DNA from: Planctomycetota bacterium
GTDB lineage: Bacteria > Planctomycetota > B15-G4 > JADJEK01
Reading direction: 5' to 3'
Assembly: GCA_016213895.1 (NCBI GenBank)
Contig: JACQZJ010000137.1
Coordinates: 1-44,096 of the forward strand
DNA: 44,096 nt
Under the pieces are notes generated by a model. The model saw only the letters and a program-made list of their open reading frames with translations. It did not search any database and had not been told where the DNA came from. Shown here piece by piece: positions 33,029 through 42,464 of this stretch. The first letter of the stretch is position 1, and each line of letters starts with the position of its first letter. The position numbers and the translations under genes are program-made.

Positions 33029-33391
33029 TCCCGAAGTCTCCTTCCGCGTGGGATACGCCCCCTCCCACGCCCGGGGTGAACCCGCACCCGAACGGAACCC
33101 TCGTCCGTTCCCCAGCAGCCTGTTGAAGAAGTCATCCTGCCTGCGGCGGCGCCTCTCGGCCGATCTCTGCGTCGCGAGATCCTCGGCGAATCCCCCGATT
33201 CGCCTCCGGTCTCGCTCCTTGATCTCGACCGAGATGCGCTCGCCTCGGCGACGGAGCACTTCTTCGGGCTGCTTGCGCCTCCGCTAATTCTGCGCGCGAG
33301 AGTAGACGCCGGAGGACGGTGCTGTCAAGGGAATCCTCTGGTGGCCCCAACGCTCTGGCACACCCGCGCCGCGCGCGCTATCAGGAGCGCG
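33029..33391. other. Intergenic region holding the MITE-like element
   Basis: A 363-base divergent gap between the secreted-protein gene and msrA. Apart from the hairpin element at 33114-33273 I see no gene or clear promoter. Confidence 0.5.
33114..33273. mobile_element. MITE-like 160-bp inverted-repeat element
   Basis: The left end AGCAGCCTGTTGAAGAAGT (33114-33132) and the reversed right end, AGCAGCCCGAAGAAGT (33258-33273 on the minus strand), are imperfect terminal inverted repeats. At the exact centre a perfect 8-bp stem, GGCGAATC and GATTCGCC, flanks a CCCC loop (33185-33204). Parts of the arms between also pair (a CTCGGCCGA / CTCGGTCGA-like match). The whole piece can fold into one long imperfect hairpin. 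The CAGCCTGTTGAA end resembles ends of some IS1182/IS5-like transposon relatives, which suggests a non-autonomous element. It carries no gene. Target duplication is not obvious. Confidence 0.5.
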
Positions 33392-34033
33392 ATGACGGAC
33401 ATAGCGGCCAGGCTCCTGCTCCTCGTGGCGCCCCTTGCGCTCCTCTCGGCCTGCGGCGGCGGGCCGGGCGATGACGGCGCGCGCAGCAGGACGGCCGCGG
33501 CCCTGCAGGAGGACGCGGTGGAGAAGCCCATGGAAAGCGCGCGCGGCGGGGACATCGAGACGGCAACCTTCGGCGCCGGCTGCTTCTGGTGCGTGGAGGT
33601 GACCTCGGGATACATGGGAGGCCCGACGCCGCGGCCGACCTACCGGCAGGTCTGCACGGGAAGCACGGGTCACGCCGAGGTGGTGCAGGTGAGGTTCGAC
33701 CGCAGGCGCGTCGCGTACGCGAAGCTGCTCGAGTGGTTCTTCGCCCTGCACGATCCCACCACGCTGAACCAGCAAGGGAACGACCTGGGCACACAGTACC
33801 GCTCGGTGATCTTCTGCCACTCCGAGGAGCAGCGCGCCGCGGCCGAGGCGGCCAAGGCTGCGCAGGACCAGTCAGGCGAGTTCTCCTCCCCGATCGTCAC
33901 CGAGATCGCGCAGGCGAGCGACTTCTGGCCAGCGGAAGTGCATCACCAGGAGTACTACCGCTCGAACCGCGCGCAGCCCTACTGCCGCATGGTCATCGCG
34001 CCGAAGCTCGAGAAGCTCGGCCTCGGCAAGTAG
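33392..34033 (+). CDS. msrA: Lipoprotein-type peptide methionine sulfoxide reductase A, with a missing segment
   Basis: A 213-residue protein. MsrA reduces methionine-S-sulfoxide in damaged proteins. The ATG at 33392 starts a lipoprotein signal (LLLLVAPLALLSAC, Cys21), placing it outside the cytoplasmic membrane. The catalytic site is GAGCFWC with Cys64. Family motifs follow: SGYMGGPTPRPTYRQVCTG, TGHAEVVQVRFD, FFALHDPTTLNQQGNDLGTQ, YRSVIF and HHQEYY. Between CFWCVE and VTSGYMGG about 11 residues are absent (a helix usually reading like AVFQRLKGVEK), an in-frame loss close to the active site. It is the first gene after the MITE-like element and lies 60 bp before eda. The missing helix could lower or abolish activity. 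Confidence 0.85.
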   Translation: MTDIAARLLLLVAPLALLSACGGGPGDDGARSRTAAALQEDAVEKPMESARGGDIETATFGAGCFWCVEVTSGYMGGPTPRPTYRQVCTGSTGHAEVVQVRFDRRRVAYAKLLEWFFALHDPTTLNQQGNDLGTQYRSVIFCHSEEQRAAAEAAKAAQDQSGEFSSPIVTEIAQASDFWPAEVHHQEYYRSNRAQPYCRMVIAPKLEKLGLGK

Positions 34034-34093
34034 CGCCCAGCGCGAGCCCTCTCCGGCGGCCCGGGCTGGTAGGCTGCACGCCGAGGTCCGCCA

Positions 34094-34741
34094 ATGAACA
34101 CGACGAACGCCCTGACCACGCTCGAGGCTCTCGGCCGCTTCCGCTGTTCCGCCATACTGCGCACTCCGCACGGCGCCGCGGCCGCGCCTGCCATGGAGGC
34201 GGCCGTGGAGGGCGGATTCCGCGCCATCGAGTTCACCCTCAACACCCCGGGCGCGCTGGAGAGGATCGCCGAGTTCTCGCGTCGCGACGGGCTCCTGGTC
34301 GGGGCGGGCACGGTGCTCTGCGTGGCCGACGCCCGCGCCGCCCTCGACGCGGGCGCGCGCTTCCTGGTCGCGCCGGTCTTCGACCCGGACGTGTTCGCCT
34401 TCTGCGTCGAAGAGGGCGTGCTCGCCATTCCCGGCACGTACACGCCCACGGAGATGCTCTGCGCGCACCGCGCCGGCGCGCTCGCCGTGAAGCTCTTCCC
34501 CGGTCCGGGCGACGGCCCGGCCCACGTGCGCGCCTGCCTCGGTCCCATGCCCTTCCTGCGCATCATGCCCACGTCCGGCGTCACCGAGGAGAACGCCGCG
34601 GCCTTCCTGGCCGCGGGCGCCTTTGCGGTCGGCTTCGTCAACAGCCTGTTCGACCCCGGCGACATGGCCGCGGAGAGGTTCAGCGCCATCCGCGAGCGGG
34701 CGCGGCGCATGGTCGCCGCATGCGCGAGCGCGGGGCGCTGA
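34094..34741 (+). CDS. eda: 2-keto-3-deoxy-6-phosphogluconate (KDPG/KHG) aldolase
   Basis: A 215-residue cytoplasmic class I aldolase that splits KDPG (or 4-hydroxy-2-oxoglutarate) to pyruvate and glyceraldehyde-3-phosphate (or glyoxylate). Key residues are Glu46 in AIEFTLNTP and the Schiff-base Lys133 in AVKLFPGP, which match E. coli Glu45 and Lys133. GAGTVL and IPGTYTPTE, the phosphate-site Thr/Ser motif MPTSGVTEEN, and the typical length agree. It is the first of a tight operon: the GH123 gene starts 3 bp later and an FAD oxidoreductase 8 bp after that. It likely handles 2-keto-3-deoxy sugars from the glycan the operon breaks down; a general Entner-Doudoroff role is also possible, but no edd is near. 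Confidence 0.92.
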   Translation: MNTTNALTTLEALGRFRCSAILRTPHGAAAAPAMEAAVEGGFRAIEFTLNTPGALERIAEFSRRDGLLVGAGTVLCVADARAALDAGARFLVAPVFDPDVFAFCVEEGVLAIPGTYTPTEMLCAHRAGALAVKLFPGPGDGPAHVRACLGPMPFLRIMPTSGVTEENAAAFLAAGAFAVGFVNSLFDPGDMAAERFSAIRERARRMVAACASAGR

Positions 34742-34744
34742 GCG

Positions 34745-37700
34745 GTGGGCCCTGCCGTCGCGCTGCTCTTCCTTGCCGCCCTGGCCGCTCCGCCGCCGGC
34801 CGCTGGTCTTGTTGGCCCGCCGAACGCCTCCTTCGAGGAGGGGACGGACTCGCCTGCCGGCTGGACGCTGAGCGGCGGGACGGGCGGCTGGGAGATCCAG
34901 GGCGCGACCGGCCGGCGCTCGGTGGGCGTGAGCGGGGACGGGTCGGACGCGAACGAGTGGATCTCTGACGGCCTGCGGCTCGATCCCGGTGCGCTCTATT
35001 GCGTGGCCTTCTCGCTGCGCGGCGAAGGCAGCGGCGGCTGCGCCATTGCCGGCCCCACCTCGAACAACCGCGACTTCCTGCCCGCGCGCGAGTGGCGGCG
35101 CCACTCCTTCGTCTTCCGGGCGCCGGACGACACGAGCAGCGTGCGGCTGCGCTTCGGGCAGTGGCGCTGGAACGGCACCGTCTGGTTCGACGACATCGAG
35201 GTCCTGCCGGTCGTGCCCGTCGATTCCCCCGGCGATGGCCTGGTCCTCGGCAGCGGCGAGCACCTGCGAGGCGGCCGCTACCATTTTGAGTCTCTGTTCG
35301 ACGGCTTCGGCTCGAACCACTCCCGGCCGCTCGCGAGCTGCCGCGCCGGCTTCAACACGGACCGCCTCGTGTTCTCGGCAGGCGGCGCCGTGACCTATCG
35401 ATTCGGCCTGCCCGGAGCGCGGTTCACGAGCGGCGCGGCGCGTGTGCACGTCGGCCACCACGTCTCGGGGAGCTGCCTGGTCGAGGCCAGCCTGGACGGC
35501 GCGGAGTGGACCCTGGCCGGCAGCGTTGCCGGCCTCGGCCGGCGGGAGTTTCCCTTGCCGGCGCACCTCTTCCCCGCGGCCGAGGTCTTCCTGCGCCTGC
35601 GCGCCGAGGAGGGCGCCTCGTTCCAGATCAGCGGTCTCGCGTTCACCGCCGGCGTGGACGGACCGGCTGCCGATCAGGAATTGGAAGGAGAGACGCGCTA
35701 CGCCGCGCTCCCCGAGACCACGCCCTCCCTCGCCGCGGACATCGTCTCGCTCGGCGCTCTCCTGCCGGGAGCGGGGAACGAGGTCGTCCTCGACCTGACC
35801 GCAACAGAGGCCCTGCCCGGCGCGCGCGTCGCGCTCGCGCTCCTGAAGGACGGCGCCGCGACCGCGGCCGCGCACGCGGAAGTCAGCCTCAGCGCGCGCG
35901 CCGTGCGCGTCCGCGTGCCGTACGAGGTGCGTGACACGGGCGCGCAGGTCCTCGAGATCGTGGTCGCGCGCGGCGCGGCAGAGGCCGCCGCGCCGCTCTT
36001 TCGCGCGCGCGTCGACTTCGACGTGCCGCCGCTCTACGCCTCCGACTACGGCGCCCTCCTTCTCCAGGACGAGAGCTTCGACCTGTGGTGGTGCGAGGGC
36101 ACGTACAAGGTGAGCCGCACGCGTGCCCTGCCGCAGCGGGCTGACTCTGTCCTGCGCCTCGCCGCCGCGCGGAACGAGTACGAGCCGGTGCAGCTCGTGC
36201 TGCGGCCGCGGCGGCCGCTCCAGGGCCTGCGCGTCGCGCTCTCGCCGCTTCTCGGACCCGGCGGCGCGCGGATCGAGAAGGACGACCTCTCGGTGCGCGA
36301 GGTGCGCTACGTGCGCGTCACGCGTCCGACGGACGCCGCGGGCGGCGCGGGCCTCTGGCCCGATCCGCTCGTGCCGCATGACGCGCCGCTCGACCTCGAG
36401 GCCGGCCTGCAGCAGCCCTTCTGGATCTTGGTGCGCGTGCCGCCAGACGCTCCCGCCGGCGACTATCACGGCCGCGTCTCCCTCGCCGCCGAGGGCTCTT
36501 CCGCCGAAGTGCCGCTCGTGCTGCACGTCTTCGACTTCACTCTGCCCGTCGAGACGCACGTCAAGACGGCCTTCGGTCTGAGCGTCGACCTCATCCGCCG
36601 CTACCACCGCCTGGAGACGGACGCCGAGCTGCGCACCGTGCTCGACCTCTACTTTCGCGACCTCGCCCTGCACCGCGTCTCGCCGTATGACCCGATGGCG
36701 CTCGACCCGATGATCGTCGACTTCGGCGAGCCGTGGGAGGGCGGCGCGCTCGACCAAGAGAACGCGCATGCCGGCCGCCGCGCGCTCAAGGTCGTGGACG
36801 AGTCCGCGACCTCCAATGCGGCCGCGACGCACGCACGGCTGATCCCGATCGACCCGCAGGGGAGTTACCGCGCGTCCTGGGCCGCGCGCGCCGCCGCGCC
36901 CGGCCAGCAGGTGATGCTCACCCTCACGAGCCACGACGCGGAAGGGCGCTGGATCCCGGGCGGCAACATCGACCTCTTGCGCACGGGGAGCGGCGCGTGG
37001 GAGACCTACGAGGACGACCTCGCGGGTCGTTTTCCGCGCCACGCCGCATTCACGCGTCCGGTGCTCCGGCCGGCGCGCTGGCGTGACGACGGCGCCACCA
37101 CGGGCACGGCCTGGTTCGACGACATCGCGCTGCAGGAGGGGGACTCGGGCCCGAACCTGGTCGAGGGCGGCGACTTCGAGCCCGGCTCGGGAACGCGCGG
37201 CGTGCGCATCGACTGGCGCGCCTTCGACCGCGCGGGCGAGGCATACCTCGACGGCCTGCGCTTCAACGCCTTCCGCCTCCCGCTCCAGGGCATGGGCGGC
37301 GGCACGTTCCACGAGCGCGAGAACGGCCGCATCGGCCTGCACGAGCGCGGCACGCCGGAGTACGAGCGCCTCTTCGGCGAGTACGCGCGCCAGGTCGAGG
37401 AGCACCTCGCCGCCAAGGGCTGGCTGGACGAGGCCTACCTCTATTGGTTCGACGAGCCGGACCCGAAGGACTACGACTTCGTGCGCGGGGGAATGGCGGA
37501 GGTGCGGCGCTTCGCGCCCGGCCTCAGGCGCATGCTCACCGAGCAACCCGAGGAGGCCCTGCACGGCGCGGTGGACATCTGGTGTCCGCTGCTCTCGTGC
37601 TTCGACCCTGCCGCCTGCGCGGCGCGCCAGCGCGCGGGCGAGTCGATCTGGTGGTACGTGTGCACCGCGCCCCAGGGGGACTACTGCACGCTCTTCGTGG

Positions 37701-38182
37701 ACCACCCGGCCATCGACCTGCGCATGTGGCTCTGGCAGACCTGGAAGTTCGGCGTCGAGGGGATCCTCGTCTGGTCCGCGAACTACTGGACAAGCTCCTG
37801 CGCCTTCCCGCCACCGGCGCTGCAGGACCCGTACCAGGATCCGATGGCCTACGTCGAAGGCTACGGCCTGCCCGCGGGCCACGTCGGCTTCTGGGGGAAC
37901 GGCGACGGCCGCTTCCTCTACCCGCCCGAGGCCTGCTGCGCCGCGGGCTCGGGCAAGGTCCTCGCCGGCCCGGTCGACTCGCTGCGCTTCGAGCTCTTGC
38001 GCGAGGGCATCGAGGACTATGAGTACTTCCACCTGCTGGCGCGGCTCGTGCGCGAGGCCGAGCCCCTGCTGCGCGTGCCGCCCGAGATCTGCGTCAGCCT
38101 GACCTCCTTCACGCGCGACCCGCGGCCGCTCCTCGAGCATCGCCGCCGCGTGGCCGAGGCGATCGAGCGGCTTTCGCGCTGA
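34745..38182 (+). CDS. Secreted GH123/DUF4091-type glycosidase with carbohydrate-binding insert
   Basis: A 1145-residue protein from a GTG 3 bp after the eda stop, beginning with a signal peptide (VALLFLAALAAPPPAAG). Residues about 25-160 form a CBM4-like sandwich (NASFEEGTDSPAGWTLSGG to WFDDIEVLP). Then come beta domains (about 165-410), a GH123-like N-lobe (about 440-600) and the catalytic barrel. The acid pair is Asp903-Glu904 in LYWFDEPDPKDY, matching the DE pair of GH123 beta-N-acetylgalactosaminidases. The barrel ends LREGIEDYEYFHLLARLV. A second CBM4/9-like sandwich (about residues 659-800, ending WFDDIALQEG) is inserted in the barrel between two family segments (ALHRVSPYDP and GLRFNAFRLPLQGMGGG). 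It should remove terminal HexNAc-like sugars outside the cell. Confidence 0.85.
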   Translation: MGPAVALLFLAALAAPPPAAGLVGPPNASFEEGTDSPAGWTLSGGTGGWEIQGATGRRSVGVSGDGSDANEWISDGLRLDPGALYCVAFSLRGEGSGGCAIAGPTSNNRDFLPAREWRRHSFVFRAPDDTSSVRLRFGQWRWNGTVWFDDIEVLPVVPVDSPGDGLVLGSGEHLRGGRYHFESLFDGFGSNHSRPLASCRAGFNTDRLVFSAGGAVTYRFGLPGARFTSGAARVHVGHHVSGSCLVEASLDGAEWTLAGSVAGLGRREFPLPAHLFPAAEVFLRLRAEEGASFQISGLAFTAGVDGPAADQELEGETRYAALPETTPSLAADIVSLGALLPGAGNEVVLDLTATEALPGARVALALLKDGAATAAAHAEVSLSARAVRVRVPYEVRDTGAQVLEIVVARGAAEAAAPLFRARVDFDVPPLYASDYGALLLQDESFDLWWCEGTYKVSRTRALPQRADSVLRLAAARNEYEPVQLVLRPRRPLQGLRVALSPLLGPGGARIEKDDLSVREVRYVRVTRPTDAAGGAGLWPDPLVPHDAPLDLEAGLQQPFWILVRVPPDAPAGDYHGRVSLAAEGSSAEVPLVLHVFDFTLPVETHVKTAFGLSVDLIRRYHRLETDAELRTVLDLYFRDLALHRVSPYDPMALDPMIVDFGEPWEGGALDQENAHAGRRALKVVDESATSNAAATHARLIPIDPQGSYRASWAARAAAPGQQVMLTLTSHDAEGRWIPGGNIDLLRTGSGAWETYEDDLAGRFPRHAAFTRPVLRPARWRDDGATTGTAWFDDIALQEGDSGPNLVEGGDFEPGSGTRGVRIDWRAFDRAGEAYLDGLRFNAFRLPLQGMGGGTFHERENGRIGLHERGTPEYERLFGEYARQVEEHLAAKGWLDEAYLYWFDEPDPKDYDFVRGGMAEVRRFAPGLRRMLTEQPEEALHGAVDIWCPLLSCFDPAACAARQRAGESIWWYVCTAPQGDYCTLFVDHPAIDLRMWLWQTWKFGVEGILVWSANYWTSSCAFPPPALQDPYQDPMAYVEGYGLPAGHVGFWGNGDGRFLYPPEACCAAGSGKVLAGPVDSLRFELLREGIEDYEYFHLLARLVREAEPLLRVPPEICVSLTSFTRDPRPLLEHRRRVAEAIERLSR

Positions 38183-38190
38183 GCCGGCAG

Positions 38191-39333
38191 ATGGCGGTTA
38201 TGGACTACGACTTCACGATCATCGGAGCGGGCGCCGTGGGCCTGGCGATCGCCGCCGAGCTTTCCCAGCGCGGCAGCGTGCTCATCCTCGAGAAGGAGGA
38301 GGGGATCGGCCGCGGGATCTCGAGCCGCAGCTCGGAGGTGGCGCACGCCGGCATCTACTACGAGCGGGACAGCCTGAAAGCGCGCCTCTGCGTGGCCGGG
38401 CGGCGCAGCATCGAGGAGTGGGGCGAGCAGGGCCGCTTCTCGTACCGCAGGATCGGCAAGTACATCGTCGCGGTCACGGCGGCCGAGCGCGCGGAGCTCG
38501 AGGCGTTGCTGCTGCGCGGCCGCGAGAACGGCGCCGGGGACCTGCGCGTGGTCTCGCACGACGAACTCCGCACGGCCGAGCCGCACGTGCGCGCGGAGTG
38601 CGGCGTCTTCTCGCCGTCGACCGGCATCTTCGACAGCCACGGCCTGATGCGCTTTCTGCTCGAGACGGCCTTGAAGCAGGGCGCCCAGCTCGCGACGCGC
38701 AGTGCCGCGAGCGGCATCCGGCGGCTCGGCGAGGGCTACGAGGTGGCGGTGCGCCAGGGCGCGGCGGAAGAGCGCCTCGCGACCCGCTGCCTGGTGAACG
38801 CCGCGGGCCTGTTCGCCGACGAGGTCGCCGCGCTCGCCGGCATCGACGTCGATGCCGCGGGTATGCGCCTGCACTGGAACCGCGGCGAGTACTTCCAGGT
38901 CGCGCCTTCGTCCCGGGTCAAGGCGAGCCGTCTGATCTACCCCGTGCCCGGCGCGGGCGGGCATCTCGGCATCCACGTCACGCTCGATCTCGCCGGGCAG
39001 CTCAGGCTCGGTCCCTCGGCCGAGTACGTGGGGCCGCGTCCCTTCGCGCTGCGGCGCGAGGACTACACGCAGGACGAGCGCCTGCTCGCGCTCTTCTGGG
39101 AAGCGGCGCGCCGCTACCTGCCGGAGCTGGAGGCGCAGGACCTGCGGCCGTGCGGGACCGGCATCCGCCCCAAGCTCAACGGGCCGGGCGAGCCGGCGCG
39201 CGACTTCTACATCCGCGAGGAGAGCGCGCGCGGCCTTCCCGGCTTCGTGAACTGCGTGGGCATCGAGTCGCCCGGGCTGACCGCGGCGCCCGCCATCGGC
39301 CGCTACGTGGCGCGCCTGCTCTTCAATCGTTGA
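38191..39333 (+). CDS. FAD-dependent oxidoreductase, L-2-hydroxyglutarate oxidase (LhgO)-like
   Basis: A 380-residue protein of the DAO superfamily. It has the dinucleotide fold IIGAGAVGLAIAAELSQRG at residues 10-28 and the LhgO signature SSRSSEVAHAGIYY near 47-60. NAAGLFADEVA marks the second FAD motif, and the end reads VNCVGIESPGLTAAPAIGRYVA. It should oxidise a 2-hydroxy acid such as L-2-hydroxyglutarate to the 2-keto acid, passing electrons to the membrane chain. Two starts are possible, 38191 (MAVMDYD) and 38200 (MDYD). It is third in the eda/GH123 operon, 8 bp after the GH123 stop. In this setting it may act on a 2-hydroxy acid from glycan breakdown; this is inferred. Confidence 0.85.
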   Translation: MAVMDYDFTIIGAGAVGLAIAAELSQRGSVLILEKEEGIGRGISSRSSEVAHAGIYYERDSLKARLCVAGRRSIEEWGEQGRFSYRRIGKYIVAVTAAERAELEALLLRGRENGAGDLRVVSHDELRTAEPHVRAECGVFSPSTGIFDSHGLMRFLLETALKQGAQLATRSAASGIRRLGEGYEVAVRQGAAEERLATRCLVNAAGLFADEVAALAGIDVDAAGMRLHWNRGEYFQVAPSSRVKASRLIYPVPGAGGHLGIHVTLDLAGQLRLGPSAEYVGPRPFALRREDYTQDERLLALFWEAARRYLPELEAQDLRPCGTGIRPKLNGPGEPARDFYIREESARGLPGFVNCVGIESPGLTAAPAIGRYVARLLFNR

Positions 39334-42300
39334 GCAGCGGAGCGAGGCGTGGATCGGCGGCCGCGTCCTCGGCCGCGTCCGGGTCGAGGAGGAGCGCGGC
39401 CTGGACCTCGGCGCGCGCCTCGTCTTGCCGGCCAAGGAGCAGGCACGCGAGGGCGAGGCCGAGGCGGCGCGACGCGCTGTCCCGCGCCAGGCCGCAGGCG
39501 TTGAGTTCGCCGAGCGCGGCGCGCGCGCGCTCGAAGGAAGCGGCGTCGCCGCACGCGGCAGAGACGTCGGCCGCCCGCTCCAGCAGATCGGCGTCCCAGG
39601 GCGCAAACTCGAGGGCAGACGCCGTCTGCTCGCGCGCGCGCTCCGCAGCGAGACCGTCCTCGGCCAGCTCGGCGGCGACCTGCAGCAGGAGCCAGGCGTC
39701 GCACGGCGCGCAGGCGAGCGCTGCGTCGTAGCGCGCCAGCGCCTCGGCGTCGGCGCCCATGACGCGCCGCGCGCGCGCCCGCGCCAGCTCGAGGTCGGCG
39801 CGCAGGCGCGGCAGGGTGTCGAAGCCGGTCAGGGGATCGGGCGCGCCGAGCTTCTCGCGCAGGAAGCGCTCTCCTTCCACGCGCTGCAGGTCGATGAGCA
39901 GCAGGGCCTGCTCGATGAGGGCGGCGGCGCGCTCGTGGTCCCGCTCGGCCGTGGCGCGGCGCGCGAGCCAGGTGAGCGCCGCCAACTCGAGCTTGCCCGC
40001 GCGCGGCGCCAGGCGCCCCGCCAGGGCGCGGAGGGCGGCGCGCGCCGTGCGTGCGCGCCGCGCGCGCCGCCTCCAGCTCCTCGAGCGGCAGGACCAGCCG
40101 GGCGAAGAGCGCCTTCGGCAAGAGGAAGAGGTCGCCGCCGCGCGCGCGCCGGTCCATTTCCACCTCGACCGTTGCCGCCACGTGCGCCGCGTCGCCGCAG
40201 GCCAGCGCCAGGTCGAGGAGCGCCTGCATGATCGTCATTTCGAAGGGAAAGGCCGCGTCCACGTCGTACTGCAGCGCCTCCAGCTCGGCGACGCGGTGGA
40301 AGAGGAGCGCCGCCAGGCCGCTCGCCACCTCGCTCCGTCCGGTGCGCGCCGCGGAGCGCGCCAGCGACTCGATGAGCAGGCGGTCGTCCGGGGCACGCAT
40401 GCCCGAGGCGAGCGTGCGCGCGAGCTGCTCCTGGAAGAGGCCGCAGACCGCTTCCTCGGCCGCGGCGCCGCCGATGCTGGCGAGCGCCTCGGCCGCGCAG
40501 GCGGTGAACTCCGCCGTGCGCGGCGTCCGCAGCAGGTCGACGAGCGCGCCGGCGATGGGGGCGCGCTCTTGGCCGGCGTTCTCGACGATCGCCTGGGCGA
40601 TGAGGTCGTCCTGCTCGCGCGCCAAGAGGTCCTGGAAGAGGAGGGCGAGGCGCTCGGCGTCGTCGCAGCGCACCAGGCCGAGGAACTCGGCGCGCGCCGC
40701 GCCGTCCAGGCGGTCGTACAGGCGCGCGAAGGTGTCGAGCGCCTGCTCGTCGCCGCGCGCCAAGAGCGCCCGCAGGGCCTCGTCGCGCACCGGGGCGGCG
40801 TCGCTTTCCAGGGCGAGGCGCAGCGCGCCCGCGATGCCCGGGCCGCCGCCCGCGCGCAGCGCCACGAGCAGGCGCACGGCCAGGTCGGCGTCTCCTTGCA
40901 GGAGGGCGCGCTGCAGGGCGCGCGCCACGGCGGAGTCCGCTTCCTCGCCCTCGAGGCGCGTGAGCAGGCGCAGCGTGGGGAAGTCGAGGTTCTCGCCGCT
41001 TCGCGCCAGCACGGCCTGTGCCGCCCTGCGCTTGAGCGCGCTCTGCGACAGGTTCTCGAGGGCGTCGCGCGCGTCGGAGCGGAACGGCTCCGGCGCGCCG
41101 AGCGCGTCGATCATGCGTTCAGCGAAGGCGCGCGCGCCGTCGCCGCGCGCGTAGGTCGCCAGCAGGCGGCACATACGCTGGCGCACCCAGTCGACCTTTT
41201 CCTCGAGGACGCGCTCGAGGAGCCACGCGATCTCCTCTGGCGCCGAGGCGCCGTACTGCAGGAGCACGCGGAAGGCGCGCAGGCGCAGGTTGCCTTCCCC
41301 GTCCTCGAGGAGCTGCAGCAGGCCGGAGCGCGCCGCCGGATGGCGCGGCAGATCCTCGAAGGCGCCGCACAACTCCTCGCGCAGGGCGCGCGGCAGCTCC
41401 GGGGAGTAGATCCAGAGCAGGTCGTTCGCGGTCTCGGCCGTGCGGAAGCGGCGCAGGGCGTGCACGGCCGCGGCGCGCGCCTCGTCCGTGGCGGGAGTCT
41501 CGCCGCGGGCGACCGCCAGGAGCGGGCCGCGCGCGGCCGGACCGAGCAGGCCCACGGCCAGGTCTGCCCACGCTCCCGCTTCCTGCGGCGCCGCGCCCGG
41601 CAGCCCCTCGAGCAGGGCGGCGCCGGCGGCGGCAGGGTCGCGCGACAGGGCGAAGGCGGCCGGCCGGCCGACGCGCGGATCGCCCGAGGCGGAGCAGCGC
41701 AGCAGCAGGGCGAGGCGCGGGCCGGCGAGCGGGCGCGCGCCGCGCGCGGCCAGCGCCGCGGCGGCGAGCACGCGCAGGCGGTCGTCGCAGGGCGCGTCGA
41801 GCACCTCTTCGAAGAAGGCGGCGTCCTGAGCGCTTCCGCGCCGCGCCAGGCAGACGAGGATCCGCTCGCCGCGCTCCACGTCGGCCGCGTCGAACGAGGC
41901 GCGCAGGGCGTCGCAGGCCGCGTCCGTTTGCGCGACGAGCAGGCCGCGAAGCGCTGCCTCGGACACGTCGCGGTCGGGATCGGCGGCGAGCGCGCACAGG
42001 GGAGGGACGGCCTCCTCGGCGCGCGTGCGCGCCAGGGCGAGGGCGGCGGCTCGGCGCTCCGCCCAGTGCTCGGCGCGGGCGGCGGCGAGCACCGCCGGGT
42101 GCAGGGAGGCGGCGCCGCGCGCGGCGAGCGCCTTGAGCGCGGCGATGCGCAGGCTGCGGTCGCCGTCTTCGAGCGCAGCGAGAAGGCCGGGATCGAGGTC
42201 GGGCGCGGGGCACTCCGCGAGCGTGAGGAGGGCGGTCTCGCAGAGGTGCGGGTCGGCGGACGCGAGGGCGGCGCAGAGGACCTTGGCGGCGCCTTCTTCG

Positions 42301-42464
42301 CGGCCGATGAGCACGCGCCGGGCGCGCTCGCGCGCCAGCGGATCGCCGGCCGCGAGGAAGGCGGCGGCGGGATCGGCGGGCGCGAGCTCCTGGCCGGCCG
42401 CGGGCCCGCGCGAGGAGGCGGCGCCGCAGGCCGCGGCGCAGAGGATGAGCGCGCGGAGATTCAC
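39323..42464 (-). pseudogene. HEAT-repeat / TPR protein with a frameshift
   Basis: A GTG at 42464 overlaps the TGA of nnrD by 4 bases (GTGA) and follows AGGA by 5, so translation is coupled. A signal peptide follows (NLRALILCAAACGAA). Next come about 750 residues of HEAT-like helical repeats (ALLTLAECPAPDLDPGLLAAL, ALKALAARGAASLHPAVLAAA, and others). Near 40030-40075 the frame must shift by one base to continue as TPR-like sequence (GKLELAALTWLARRATAERD, ALARYDAALACAPCDAWLLL) to a stop at 39323. The total length is one base more than a multiple of three, so a single inserted base in the GC-only tract explains it; the corrected product is about 1046 residues. It probably acts as an exported scaffold. 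Whether the shift is real, programmed or a sequencing error is open. Confidence 0.75.

Noticed and set aside
33029-33259. Longer start of the secreted protein reaching 33259
   Set aside because: It would pass through the MITE-like hairpin, and the signal peptide begins at 33028 behind AAGGAG.
33872-38140. A minus-strand open frame of over 1400 codons across msrA, eda and the GH123 gene
   Set aside because: It is the antisense of well-supported genes; its translation is rich in Arg, Ala and Val with no domain pattern, as expected from GC-ending codons.
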